64,000 nucleotides of DNA from Hyphomonas sp. (GTDB taxonomy: Bacteria > Pseudomonadota > Alphaproteobacteria > Caulobacterales > Hyphomonadaceae): NCBI RefSeq assembly GCF_022844445.1, contig NZ_JALHLS010000002.1, positions 1 to 64,000 of the forward strand, given 5' to 3'. Both the position numbers and the translations under genes were made by a program. Numbering within the stretch: the stretch's first letter is position 1; the number at the start of each line of letters is the position of its first letter. Positions 25,633 through 34,448 of the stretch are shown here, in pieces. The notes beneath the pieces were generated by a model. The model saw only the letters and a program-made list of their open reading frames with translations, made no database searches and was not told the origin of the DNA.

Positions 25633-27042
25633 ATGCGACTTAAAGTTTTCCTCAAAGGCGCAGTGGCGGCCGGTATGCTCGGCCTGATGAGCGCTGGCAC
25701 GGCGCTCGCTCAGGCCGGCGGTAGCTGCACGGAAACCCAGTTCAGCTCGAAGACCGGGCAGCTGTACCTCGAGGCCGAACAGGCCGCGATCACCAACAAG
25801 GACTACGACACCGCCATTGCGAAGCTGAACCAGCTGCGCGGCATGGAGCTGAACTGCTACGAAGAAAGCGCGATCATCCGCATTTCAGCCTACATCAAGA
25901 TCGAGAAGGGTGACCGTCAGGGCGCCATCAAGGATCTGCTTGATGCCATCGCCAAGGGCTACATCCCGCCGGCCGACATTGCCCAGACCTATTACAACAT
26001 CGCCCAGATCTACCTGCAGCTCGAAGACATCAAGTCGTCGCTCGACTACATGCAGAAGTGGCAGGCCGCCGGCGGCAAGGCCGACCGTCAGCAGAAGTGG
26101 CAGCTTGCGGTGCTCTACCAGCGCGTCGACAACTTCAAGGAAGCCATCCGCTACGCCGAGGAAGTCCGCCGCGAGGACGGCGCGAAGTTCGACCAGCCGC
26201 TCTATGACCTGCTCGTCTTCCTCTACAACGAGACCGGCGACGAGGCGAAACTGGCCGCTGTTCTAGAGACGCTGGTCGAGCGCAATCCGACAGAGCGCAA
26301 GTATTGGGACGCGATTGCCGGCAACTATTTCAACGGTAACGAACAGCGCAAGGCGTTCGAAGTCCAGAAAGCCATGTACCTCGCCGGTCTGCTGAAGACC
26401 GAAGACGAGATCATGCGCATCGTAAACTTCTATAACCAGTTCAACGCGCCGTATTACGCCGCGAAAGTGCTGGAAAAGGAAATGAACGCCGGCCGCATCA
26501 AGAAGACCACCGAGAAGATGTCGCTTCTCGCCGACTTCTACCAGGTCGCGCGTGAGCACGACAAGGCGATCCCGGTGATCCGTCAGGCCGCTGAAATGGG
26601 CGGTGGCGGTGCAATGTACGAGCGTCTTGGCGCCTCCTACAGCGAGATCCAGAAATGGAAGGAAACCGAGGACGCCCTGCAGCAGGCCCTCAAGATGGGC
26701 GGCGTGAAAGACCGCGGCACCATCTGGGTCCGCATCGGTCAGTCCCGCTTCGAGCGCGGTGACCGTGCCGGTGCCAAGGAAGCCTTCCGTCAGGCTGGCA
26801 ACCAAGGTGGTCGCGGCTGGCTTGAGTTCATGCAGTCGGAAGAGGACACGAAGGACGCGCTTGTCTGCTTCGAAGTCCAGTCTGCCGTGCTGAACATGGT
26901 CAATGAAGACAAGATCTGCAAGAAACTCGCAGGTCTGGGCGACGCCCAGCCGGAAGGCTGCAAGACCGTCGGAGACCGTTTGAAAGCTGGCCGCGCGAAG
27001 TTCGAAGCTACGCCTCAGTGCCGGAACGCCCAGCCGGTCTGA
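25633..27042 (+). CDS. Tetratricopeptide-repeat protein at the end of the TonB2-like operon
   Basis: A 469-residue exported protein (signal peptide ending TALAQAGG) with many TPR-like helical hairpins (for example DYDTAIAKLNQLRGMELNCYEESA, PADIAQTYYNIAQIYLQLEDIKSSLDYMQKW and AKEAFRQAGNQGG). Several Cys residues are present in the mature chain. Such a TPR protein is a standard last member of DUF3450-ExbB-ExbD-TonB clusters and probably scaffolds the periplasmic complex. AGGAGAGAG precedes the ATG. A strong terminator follows the stop. Confidence 0.88.
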   Translation: MRLKVFLKGAVAAGMLGLMSAGTALAQAGGSCTETQFSSKTGQLYLEAEQAAITNKDYDTAIAKLNQLRGMELNCYEESAIIRISAYIKIEKGDRQGAIKDLLDAIAKGYIPPADIAQTYYNIAQIYLQLEDIKSSLDYMQKWQAAGGKADRQQKWQLAVLYQRVDNFKEAIRYAEEVRREDGAKFDQPLYDLLVFLYNETGDEAKLAAVLETLVERNPTERKYWDAIAGNYFNGNEQRKAFEVQKAMYLAGLLKTEDEIMRIVNFYNQFNAPYYAAKVLEKEMNAGRIKKTTEKMSLLADFYQVAREHDKAIPVIRQAAEMGGGGAMYERLGASYSEIQKWKETEDALQQALKMGGVKDRGTIWVRIGQSRFERGDRAGAKEAFRQAGNQGGRGWLEFMQSEEDTKDALVCFEVQSAVLNMVNEDKICKKLAGLGDAQPEGCKTVGDRLKAGRAKFEATPQCRNAQPV

Positions 27043-27070
27043 CCGGGGACTTTAGGCCCATCCAACCTGC

Positions 27071-27105
27071 AAAAGCCCCGGATCGCTGCTGGTCCGGGGC
27101 TTTTT
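27071..27105 (+). terminator. Rho-independent terminator of the TonB-system operon
   Basis: AAAAGCCCCGGA pairs with TCCGGGGCTTTT around a ten-base loop and ends in a T-run. It lies about 30 bp after the TPR gene stop. Confidence 0.9.
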
Positions 27106-27182
27106 GCATTCCGGACCTGAAGTTCCTGACCTCAGGAATGTCGGCCAGCGAGGGGCCAAGGCCAGCCATGCCCTGCCCAAAC

Positions 27183-27213
27183 AAAAAACGCCGGCGGGTG
27201 AGGCCGGCGTTCT
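27183..27213 (-). terminator. Rho-independent terminator of the M23-bactofilin operon
   Basis: On the minus strand, ACGCCGGC pairs with GCCGGCGT around a short loop and is followed by TTTTTTG. It lies about 25 bp after the bactofilin stop codon, back to back with the terminator of the converging operon. Confidence 0.85.
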
Positions 27214-27236
27214 GGAGTGCGTACTGGCGGAGTGTC

Positions 27237-27755
27237 TTAGCTCGGTTGCGAGGAGATCCCGAAGGCGCTCGGCGTCGGCGAGGCGGCGCTAAGGCTGGGC
27301 TTCACGTCGGTGGCGGCCTGCGGGCCGGTTTCGCGCAGCGGATCGTCCGCGTGCTTCACCTGGCCTTCAAACACCGCATTCGGCTGGATCTGCAGCGAAG
27401 AATGGACGATGTCGCCCTTCACGTGCGCGCCGGTTTCCAGCTCGACCTTGCGAGCCCGGATGGAGCCGCGGATCTTGCCTTTGACCTTAACGACCTCGGC
27501 TTTCACTTCGCCGGTGATCTGGCCGGAGGCGCCGATGGTGATATCGGTGGCCGAGACATCGCCATCGACGATACCGTCGATCTGAAGCGACCCTTCGGAA
27601 GTCACCGAGCCGTTGATCTTCATGTCGGCGCAGATGATGGAAGCGGCGCGGGCAGCGTTCTTGGTCGCTGCGCCCCGGATGGCGTCCTGCGCGGGCACCA
27701 CTTTGGGCGGCTCTACGGGCGCTACGTCCGGGGTTTTGCTATTTTTTGTGAACAT
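27237..27755 (-). CDS. bacA: Bactofilin
   Basis: A 172-residue polymer-forming cytoskeletal protein. It has a short disordered N-terminus, a beta-helical bactofilin domain (about residues 38-135: ICADMKINGSVTSEGSLQID, IDGIVDGDVSATDITIGASG, KGKIRGSIRARKVELETGAH), and a Pro/Ala/Ser-rich tail. Bactofilins form nucleotide-independent filaments at the membrane that place cell-wall enzymes. Its start overlaps the end of the M23 peptidase gene by 17 bp, so the two are coupled. In Hyphomonas neptunium the homologous pair BacA-LmdC controls stalk and bud shape, and the same role is inferred here. Confidence 0.93.
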   Translation of the reverse strand: MFTKNSKTPDVAPVEPPKVVPAQDAIRGAATKNAARAASIICADMKINGSVTSEGSLQIDGIVDGDVSATDITIGASGQITGEVKAEVVKVKGKIRGSIRARKVELETGAHVKGDIVHSSLQIQPNAVFEGQVKHADDPLRETGPQAATDVKPSLSAASPTPSAFGISSQPS

Positions 27756-28947
27756 GTCGGCCTGCTTTCAGGAACTTGCTGGGGTCATAGGGTTTGCCGT
27801 TGTACCAGATCTCGTAGTGGAGGTGGTCACCGGTGCTGCGGCCTGTCGAACCCATGCGGCCGACAAGATCGCCAACTTCAACACTATCACCTTTTGACAC
27901 GGTGATCGACCTTAAGTGTCCGTAACGCGACTTGAAGCCATGACCATGGTCGACTTCGACCAGCAGGCCGTAGCCCGAACGGGCGCCTGCATAGCTCACT
28001 TTGCCCGGCCCGGTGGTCACGATCGGGGCGTCCCGATAAGCGGCCATGTCGACGCCCATGTGGGGCGACGGGCGCTTCGTGAAGGGGTCAACGCGAATGC
28101 CATAGGGGCTGGTATAACGGAAAGGCACGGAAACCGGCTCGCCCAGCGGCAGGCTGTTCACGACCTTCTCGTAATGTTTCATCTCAGCGATGCGGGCACG
28201 GGCCTGCAGGATCCGGGTCATGAAGTCCTGGTCGCCAATTGACCATTCGGAGGCCGAGGAGGTCAGGGCGCCCATCGAGACTTCCGGGCCGCCAACGCCG
28301 GAGGCGGCCAGCAGGTTGTCGGTGCCAACGGCGGTGAGCATCAGGACGCCGCGGGCCCGTTCTGCCCGGTCGGCGGCATGGTCTTCCATCCGGTCGAACA
28401 GGCGGTAGATATCCTGCTCGATGGCTTTGGGGGTGCCGCGGGCAGCCGGAACGCTGAGACCGGCGGTCATCAGGTAGGCATCGCGGGACTGGCGGCGGTC
28501 AGCTTCTTCGATGGTGGCCTCGACCAGGAGGGAGGCGCCATCGCCTTCGAGGGCGGACAGTTTCTGCCCGTCGTCCTCGCGCATGTCGTTGAGCAGCTCT
28601 TCGAGGGCCTTTTGCTTCTTCTCGAGGTCGGCTGTTTCCTTGGAGCGCTCTTCCAGAAGGGTGCGCTGCAGCGATTCACGGGCCCGAAGGTCCTGGACCC
28701 AGCGCTCGTACTTGGCGAGTTCCTTGCCCTCGCCACCCGCGATGGTGGTCTCGCCGCCGCCGAAAACGAAGCTCGCCGTTGCAAACACAGTCCACCCGGC
28801 AATGGCGGTCGCGCCAGCGGCCATCATGGCCTGTTGCCATGGAGAAACGGAAATATACCGGACGGTCCCGCCACTGCGGTGGTAGATCTGGCGTTCCGGG
28901 AATGCACGATCGAACGTCGCCTTGAGGTTCGCACTCCATTTCGCCAT
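27739..28947 (-). CDS. Membrane-anchored M23 (LytM-type) endopeptidase, LmdC-like
   Basis: A 402-residue bitopic protein. A basic cytoplasmic N-terminus (MAKWSANLKATFDRAFPERQ) precedes a membrane segment (about 35-62), a coiled coil (about 75-135), a linker and a C-terminal M23 domain. The zinc motifs are complete: HMGVD (HxxxD, with Pro-His-Met before it) and HLHYEIW (H375, H377). It should cleave peptidoglycan peptide crosslinks. The short N-terminal cytoplasmic tail is the part that contacts bactofilin in the Hyphomonas system. It is first in the operon, followed by an overlapping bactofilin gene. AGGTAGC precedes the ATG. Confidence 0.92.
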   Translation of the reverse strand: MAKWSANLKATFDRAFPERQIYHRSGGTVRYISVSPWQQAMMAAGATAIAGWTVFATASFVFGGGETTIAGGEGKELAKYERWVQDLRARESLQRTLLEERSKETADLEKKQKALEELLNDMREDDGQKLSALEGDGASLLVEATIEEADRRQSRDAYLMTAGLSVPAARGTPKAIEQDIYRLFDRMEDHAADRAERARGVLMLTAVGTDNLLAASGVGGPEVSMGALTSSASEWSIGDQDFMTRILQARARIAEMKHYEKVVNSLPLGEPVSVPFRYTSPYGIRVDPFTKRPSPHMGVDMAAYRDAPIVTTGPGKVSYAGARSGYGLLVEVDHGHGFKSRYGHLRSITVSKGDSVEVGDLVGRMGSTGRSTGDHLHYEIWYNGKPYDPSKFLKAGRHVHKK

Positions 28948-29157
28948 GCAAGCTACCTGTAAGCTGGAAACTTCTTATGTAGCTGCAGGATTACCTGCAG
29001 CCGGCTTCCCATTCCCCGGGTCATACATACCCAATTCGACGGGGTGCGGAAGCCCCGCTATCCATATTTTTCAGCAATGTTCGCAGCTGAGCGTAAACTT
29101 CTCATTAACTGGCGTAATGTTTCGGCAAGGCCGGGCGGAAAACAGGCAAACCTGAAA

Positions 29158-29622
<465 letters not shown>

Positions 29623-29716
29623 GCAGTTCTCCCATGGTCTCAAACCATTCACGCAATTATAGTTTCTATGTGCCAATGGACCTGCGGCAATACCGGAAAT
29701 TTTGAGGAGCCAGCGA

Positions 29717-32700
29717 TTGGTCCGCCAGACCGCGTCCGTCATCGTCATGGAAGTCCTCGGCGCCCTGTCACTGGTGCTGATGGCGGCCAGCGCATTGCTC
29801 CTGCTGCGCCTGGCCAGCGGCCCGATGGATCTCAGCCCCTTCCGGGATGATGTCGAGCATGCCCTTGCCGATGCCCGCGATGGCCGGCCGGTATCGATCG
29901 GGGCGCTGCAGCTGGAATGGTCGCCTGAAACCAAACGTGTACAGATCACCGCCCAGAACGTCCGGCTGATGGATGCGGGCGGGCGCCCCGCCGCCGAGGC
30001 GGCAAACTCGCAAATCGTGCTGTCGGCCTCCGCCCTTGCGCTGGGACGCGTCGAGGTGCTCCGGCTCAGCCTGCGTGATGGCTGGATCGGGCTGGACCAC
30101 AAGGGCGGGAATACCTGGACGCTGGGCGGCGATCCGCTGCCGGAGATGACGGCGCGCGAGATGCCGGCGACCCCCCAGGGCTGGCTTGACTATGCCAACA
30201 CCGTGCTGCCGGAATGGCTGAAGGGGCTGACCGAGACCGAAGACAGTCTCAGCTTCGAGGCGATCCGGTTTGACGGTTTCGAATTGCGGGTGCGCGCCGA
30301 AGACCTCGCGCTGCTCGGTACCGTCCAGCAGACCACAGGCAACCTGACGCGCACGGCTGACGGATTGAGCCTGACACTGTCTGGCAGCGGCCTCGGTCAG
30401 GGCATGCCCGGCGGCATCGCCATCCGCATGCAGACGAGCGAGGCGGGCACGCGCATGCTCGCCGAACTCGGCGTCGCTGACTGGCCGCTGGGCGAACTTT
30501 TCAGGCGCACCGGACTCGGACAGGCCGGCTCTGAAGGGCTGCAGTCGAATTTCGAAGTCGCCATCGGCTTCACGCAGTCAACCGGCATCGAGGAGATACG
30601 TCTCACTGCGCGCAGCGGGCCGGGCAAGCTGAAGCTCGGCAGCGCCGTCCACCCTGTGACGGACCTGCGCATTTCCGGCGCCTATGGCCGGCCGGATGAC
30701 CGGCTCGCGCTAACGGTCGAATCTACCGGGACCGGTGTGTTCAAGGGCCGGGCAGAGTTCCTGCTTGAGCGCGCGCTGACGGGCGAGGGCTTTCGTCCCT
30801 TCCGCCTGACCAGCCCCGCGCTGACCGCAAACCTGACACCCTTCCTCGAAGCACCGCTTGACCTCGCCAGCGTGTCGGCAGCCGGCGAGGTCGATCTGGA
30901 CGCCCTGGCGGTGCGGGCGGCGACGGCGAAGTTCGTGATCGGCGGCGCAGCGTTCGAACTTTCGGGCGATCTTGCAAGGACGCCGGACCGGCTTGATGGC
31001 GAGGCACCTATCCTCGGGACGCTGGATGTGGCGGTGCCGGGCGCGCTGCCGCTGAGCACGGTCACGGCGCTCTGGCCGGTGAAGCTCGCGACGGGGGCGC
31101 GTGAGTTCGGAAAGGTTCAGGTCGAAGCGGGCACCGCCCGCAACGTCAAGGGGCGCATCACCCTGCTGCGCGACAGCTTCGCCGAGGGCTACTTGCGCGA
31201 TACAGACCTTGAAGTAACCTTCGCGGTCGAGGGCGCGCGGGTGAAGTTCCTGTCGGACCTGCCGCCGGTGGAGAACGCCAGCGGCAAGGGGCGGCTGACC
31301 GGCAACAGTTTCAAGGTCGTTCTGGACAAGGGTGACTATGCCGGCTGGACGGTAACCGAAGGGCTCGTCGATTTTCCGGCCTTCAATCCGCGTGGCCAGG
31401 AATTCCGCGTCTTCGCCAAGGGGCGCGGGCCTGCGAGCAGTATCGTCAAGACGCTCGGCGAGTCGCGGCTGGAGTTCGACCTCGATCCGGCGCGTGTGTC
31501 CGGCGATGCCGAAATGACTTACGAACTGTTCCGGCCGGCGCTCAGCGATGTTCCGTATGAGGACATGCGCTTCACTGGCTTCGGCACCATCCGCAACACC
31601 GGCCTGAAAGGTGCGGCGTTCGGCTTCGATTTCACCGGCGGCGCCGTGAAGGTCGATCTCGACCAGAACGGCATCGTGATGTCGGGCCAGGGCAAGCTCG
31701 GGCCTTCGCCGGTGGATTTCGTCTGGAAGGATTCCTTCACCGAAGACGGCAAGCCCGCCGACCTCACGGCCAAGGGCCTGGTCACCGCAGATTTTCTCAA
31801 CGGCTTTGGCCTGCTCGGCCGCGCCTACATGACCGGTGAAGCGCCGCTGGATGTGCGCGCGACGCTGGAGGGCGCCGATCTCGAGACGGCGCTTGTCGGC
31901 ATCGACTTCACCGACGCGCGTCTCGACATGGCAGAGATCGGCTGGTTGAAGCCGCGCGGCGGCGCCTCGACGGCGACCATCAACTACGCCAGGGCCGGCG
32001 ACAAGGTGACGTCCAAGGTGCGCTTCACGGCCGACGGCGCTGTACTTGACGGAGACTTCACGCTCGGCGCCGTCGACATGCGTCTCTATACAGCGGACCT
32101 GCGGCGCGCCTTCTTCCGCAATGTCGCCGACGTCAACGGGAAGGTGAGCCGCGGCCCGAATGACCAGCTGGTTCTGAAGCTCGGCGGCAAGCACCTCGAC
32201 ATATCCGGCCTGATGCCCGGCCTCGGCACGATGGGCGGCGAGGACGCCGGCAAAGGCTCGCCGATGACGCTCGATGCGGCGGTCGAGCGCCTGACCCTTC
32301 GGCCGGGTCTCGACCTGCGCAACGCAAAGCTTGCAATGGTGTCTGGCAAGGCAGGGCTCGAGACGCTGACGGCGAGCGGCGTTGCCGGAGAAGGCGCGCC
32401 GCTCGAGGCCGCGATAGATGCGCGAGGCGCGGGCCCGGCGCGGGTGAGCGTGACGTCCGGCGATGCCGGGTTCCTGGCCCGCGCTTTCATGGATGCGGAC
32501 TTCATCTCCGGCGGCGCGCTGGAAATGAGCGGCACGCTGGAGGAGGGCAACACGCCGGCGAACCTGATGATCAACATTTCCGGCGCGCGCATGAGCAATG
32601 CGCCGTTCCTGACGCAGATATTGTCGCTCGCGTCCTTACGCGGGCTTGCCGACACCCTGACCGGCGAAGGCGTCATGTTCAGCAAGATCGACCTGCCACT

Positions 32701-33103
32701 GAAGATTTCCGGCGGACGCTACATCATCAGCGGCGCCAAGGCGCAAGGCCCTGCGCTGGGCCTGACGGCGAGCGGCTTCATCGATTCCAAATCGACCGAC
32801 ATCGAGATCGACGGCGTGCTGGTGCCGAGCTTCGGCGTGAACTCTGCGCTCGGAGGCATTCCGATTCTTGGTGACCTCGTGGTCGGCCGCGACGGCGAGG
32901 GCGTCTTTTCGCTGACTTACGGTGTGCGCGGCAAGCTGGAGAAGGCGAGCGTCTCAGTCAACCCGCTGTCCGCTCTGGCACCCGGCGTGATCCGCCGCAT
33001 CTTCGAGAACCCGTCGGACACGAAAATCCCGGAAGCCACGCCGCGTCCGCCCGATGCGCCGCTGCCGAGGGAATTGCCGCCGATCAAGGATGAAACGTTC
33101 TGA
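29717..33103 (+). CDS. AsmA/YhdP-like DUF3971 envelope protein
   Basis: A protein of about 1128 residues with one N-terminal membrane segment (VLGALSLVLMAASALLLLRLASG) followed by a long periplasmic region of beta-rich repeats, a DUF3971 domain and an AsmA-like C-terminal domain (about 900-1080: TLTGEGVMFSKIDLPLKISGGRY). Proteins of this type (YhdP, TamB, AsmA relatives) form bridge-like channels thought to move phospholipids between the membranes. No ATG fits well. The TTG at 29717 has GAGGAG seven bases upstream and gives a basic residue before the membrane segment; the TTG at 29702 and ATG at 29747 are alternatives. It is divergent from bcp and convergent with tyrS. Confidence 0.88.
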   Translation: MVRQTASVIVMEVLGALSLVLMAASALLLLRLASGPMDLSPFRDDVEHALADARDGRPVSIGALQLEWSPETKRVQITAQNVRLMDAGGRPAAEAANSQIVLSASALALGRVEVLRLSLRDGWIGLDHKGGNTWTLGGDPLPEMTAREMPATPQGWLDYANTVLPEWLKGLTETEDSLSFEAIRFDGFELRVRAEDLALLGTVQQTTGNLTRTADGLSLTLSGSGLGQGMPGGIAIRMQTSEAGTRMLAELGVADWPLGELFRRTGLGQAGSEGLQSNFEVAIGFTQSTGIEEIRLTARSGPGKLKLGSAVHPVTDLRISGAYGRPDDRLALTVESTGTGVFKGRAEFLLERALTGEGFRPFRLTSPALTANLTPFLEAPLDLASVSAAGEVDLDALAVRAATAKFVIGGAAFELSGDLARTPDRLDGEAPILGTLDVAVPGALPLSTVTALWPVKLATGAREFGKVQVEAGTARNVKGRITLLRDSFAEGYLRDTDLEVTFAVEGARVKFLSDLPPVENASGKGRLTGNSFKVVLDKGDYAGWTVTEGLVDFPAFNPRGQEFRVFAKGRGPASSIVKTLGESRLEFDLDPARVSGDAEMTYELFRPALSDVPYEDMRFTGFGTIRNTGLKGAAFGFDFTGGAVKVDLDQNGIVMSGQGKLGPSPVDFVWKDSFTEDGKPADLTAKGLVTADFLNGFGLLGRAYMTGEAPLDVRATLEGADLETALVGIDFTDARLDMAEIGWLKPRGGASTATINYARAGDKVTSKVRFTADGAVLDGDFTLGAVDMRLYTADLRRAFFRNVADVNGKVSRGPNDQLVLKLGGKHLDISGLMPGLGTMGGEDAGKGSPMTLDAAVERLTLRPGLDLRNAKLAMVSGKAGLETLTASGVAGEGAPLEAAIDARGAGPARVSVTSGDAGFLARAFMDADFISGGALEMSGTLEEGNTPANLMINISGARMSNAPFLTQILSLASLRGLADTLTGEGVMFSKIDLPLKISGGRYIISGAKAQGPALGLTASGFIDSKSTDIEIDGVLVPSFGVNSALGGIPILGDLVVGRDGEGVFSLTYGVRGKLEKASVSVNPLSALAPGVIRRIFENPSDTKIPEATPRPPDAPLPRELPPIKDETF

Positions 33104-33108
33104 TCACC

Positions 33109-33149
33109 CGGTGAACCACTCTCCCAAAGCAGCGGGAGGAAATGGTCAC
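33109..33149. terminator. Bidirectional hairpin between the converging DUF3971 and tyrS genes
   Basis: GGTGAaCCA at 33109-33117 pairs with TGGTCACC at 33142-33149 (one bulged A), and inside it CTCCC pairs with GGGAG. The structure overlaps the tyrS stop codon by a few bases. It has no T-run, so termination or 3'-end protection is inferred. Confidence 0.45.
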
Positions 33150-34396
33150 CCCGTCTTGATCAGTGCGTGACGCTTCTTGCCGGCCGAGAGCTTGATCGCG
33201 CCGTCCTTCAGGTCGGCGGAGGAGACCTTCGCGTTCGGATCCGTCACGGCCTCGTCGTTCACGCGGATCGCGCCCTGTTCAATCAGGCGGCGGCCTTCGC
33301 CGTTGCTCTTGGAGAGACCGGCAGCAGCCAACGCTGCAGCGACCAGCATGCCGGCGTCAAGCTCCGCCTGCGGCACAAGTGCTGTCGGCAAGGCATCCGC
33401 CGAAGCCCCGGCGCTGAACACGGCCTTCGCCGCTGCCTCGGCTTCTTTCGCCGCGGCTACTCCGTGCAGCAGCGTCGTGGCCGCATTGGCCAGTGCGATC
33501 TTGGCATCGTTGATGCCCGCGCCCTCAAGCGCTTCGAGCCGTTCGATCTCTTCCCGGCCAAGGTCCGTGAACAGACGAAGGAACTTGCCGACGTCCGCGT
33601 CCTCAGTGTTGCGCCAGAACTGCCAGTATTCATAGGGACTCTTGCGATCGGCGTTCAGCCAGACGGCTCCGCCAACCGTTTTACCCATCTTCACGCCGGA
33701 GGACGTTGTGACGAGATGCGCCGTCACGCCGAAAGCTTCGCCGCCCTCGGCCTTGTGAACGAGGTCAACGCCGCCAACGATATTGCCCCACTGGTCGGAG
33801 CCGCCAAGCTGCATGCGGCAGCCGTAGCGCCGATATAGCTCGAGGAAGTCGTAGGACTGCATCAGCAGATAGTTGAACTCGAGGAAGGTGTAGGGCTGCT
33901 CCGCCTCGAGACGGCGGCGCACGGTATCCTGCTTCACCATCGTGTTGATGGTGAAGTAGATGCCCACAGCGCGCAGCATCTCCAGGTAGCCTAGCTCGCC
34001 CAGCCAGTCATTGTTATTGACCATGATCGCGTCGTTCGGGCCCGTGCCGAAACGGATGAAGGGCTCGAACGCCGTCTTTATGCCGGCGATATTGGTGTTG
34101 ATCTGCTCGTCGGTGAGCAGGGGTCGCGACTTTTCCTTGTCCGTCGGGTCACCCACCTTGGTGGTGCCGCCGCCCATCAGCGCAATCGGCTTGCCGCCAT
34201 GGCGCTGGAACACGCGCAGCATCATGATGGTGATCAGGTTGCCGACATGCAGGCTGTCCGCCGTCGCGTCATAGCCGACATAGGCGACTGGCGTTCCCTT
34301 GGCACAATAGGCATCCAGCTCAGCTTTGTGAGTTGTGTCCTTGATGAAGCCGCGCCAGCTGAGCTCGCGCAGGAATTCCGACTTGTATTCGCTCAT
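33146..34396 (-). CDS. tyrS: Tyrosyl-tRNA synthetase
   Basis: A 416-residue class I synthetase that charges tRNA-Tyr. The HIGH-type motif is HVGN at residues 50-53 and the KMSKS-type motif is KMGKT at about 234-238, both in the usual places of the short bacterial TyrRS. The tyrosine pocket (YDFLELYRRYGCRMQLGGSDQWGNI) is intact, and a C-terminal S4 domain (about 350-416: GRRLIEQGAIRVND) binds the tRNA arm. The ATG at 34396 gives the normal N-terminus MSEYKSEFLREL. It is divergent from anmK with a 52-bp gap, a common alphaproteobacterial arrangement. Confidence 0.97.
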   Translation of the reverse strand: MSEYKSEFLRELSWRGFIKDTTHKAELDAYCAKGTPVAYVGYDATADSLHVGNLITIMMLRVFQRHGGKPIALMGGGTTKVGDPTDKEKSRPLLTDEQINTNIAGIKTAFEPFIRFGTGPNDAIMVNNNDWLGELGYLEMLRAVGIYFTINTMVKQDTVRRRLEAEQPYTFLEFNYLLMQSYDFLELYRRYGCRMQLGGSDQWGNIVGGVDLVHKAEGGEAFGVTAHLVTTSSGVKMGKTVGGAVWLNADRKSPYEYWQFWRNTEDADVGKFLRLFTDLGREEIERLEALEGAGINDAKIALANAATTLLHGVAAAKEAEAAAKAVFSAGASADALPTALVPQAELDAGMLVAAALAAAGLSKSNGEGRRLIEQGAIRVNDEAVTDPNAKVSSADLKDGAIKLSAGKKRHALIKTG

Positions 34397-34448
34397 GTTC
34401 TTGTGTCTCCGTGGAGCAGACGCGCGCCTAACACGGAAAGAGCAGCTC

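Noticed and set aside
27018-27905. 295-codon frame opposite bactofilin and the M23 peptidase
   Set aside because: It crosses two terminators and two well-supported antisense genes.
29623-30102. Upstream extension of the Bcp frame
   Set aside because: It overlaps the divergent DUF3971 gene; a strong ribosome site and the family N-terminus place the start at 29622.
30710-32194. 494-codon frame opposite the DUF3971 gene
   Set aside because: Shadow frame: no recognisable domain, and dense in Arg/His/Gln.
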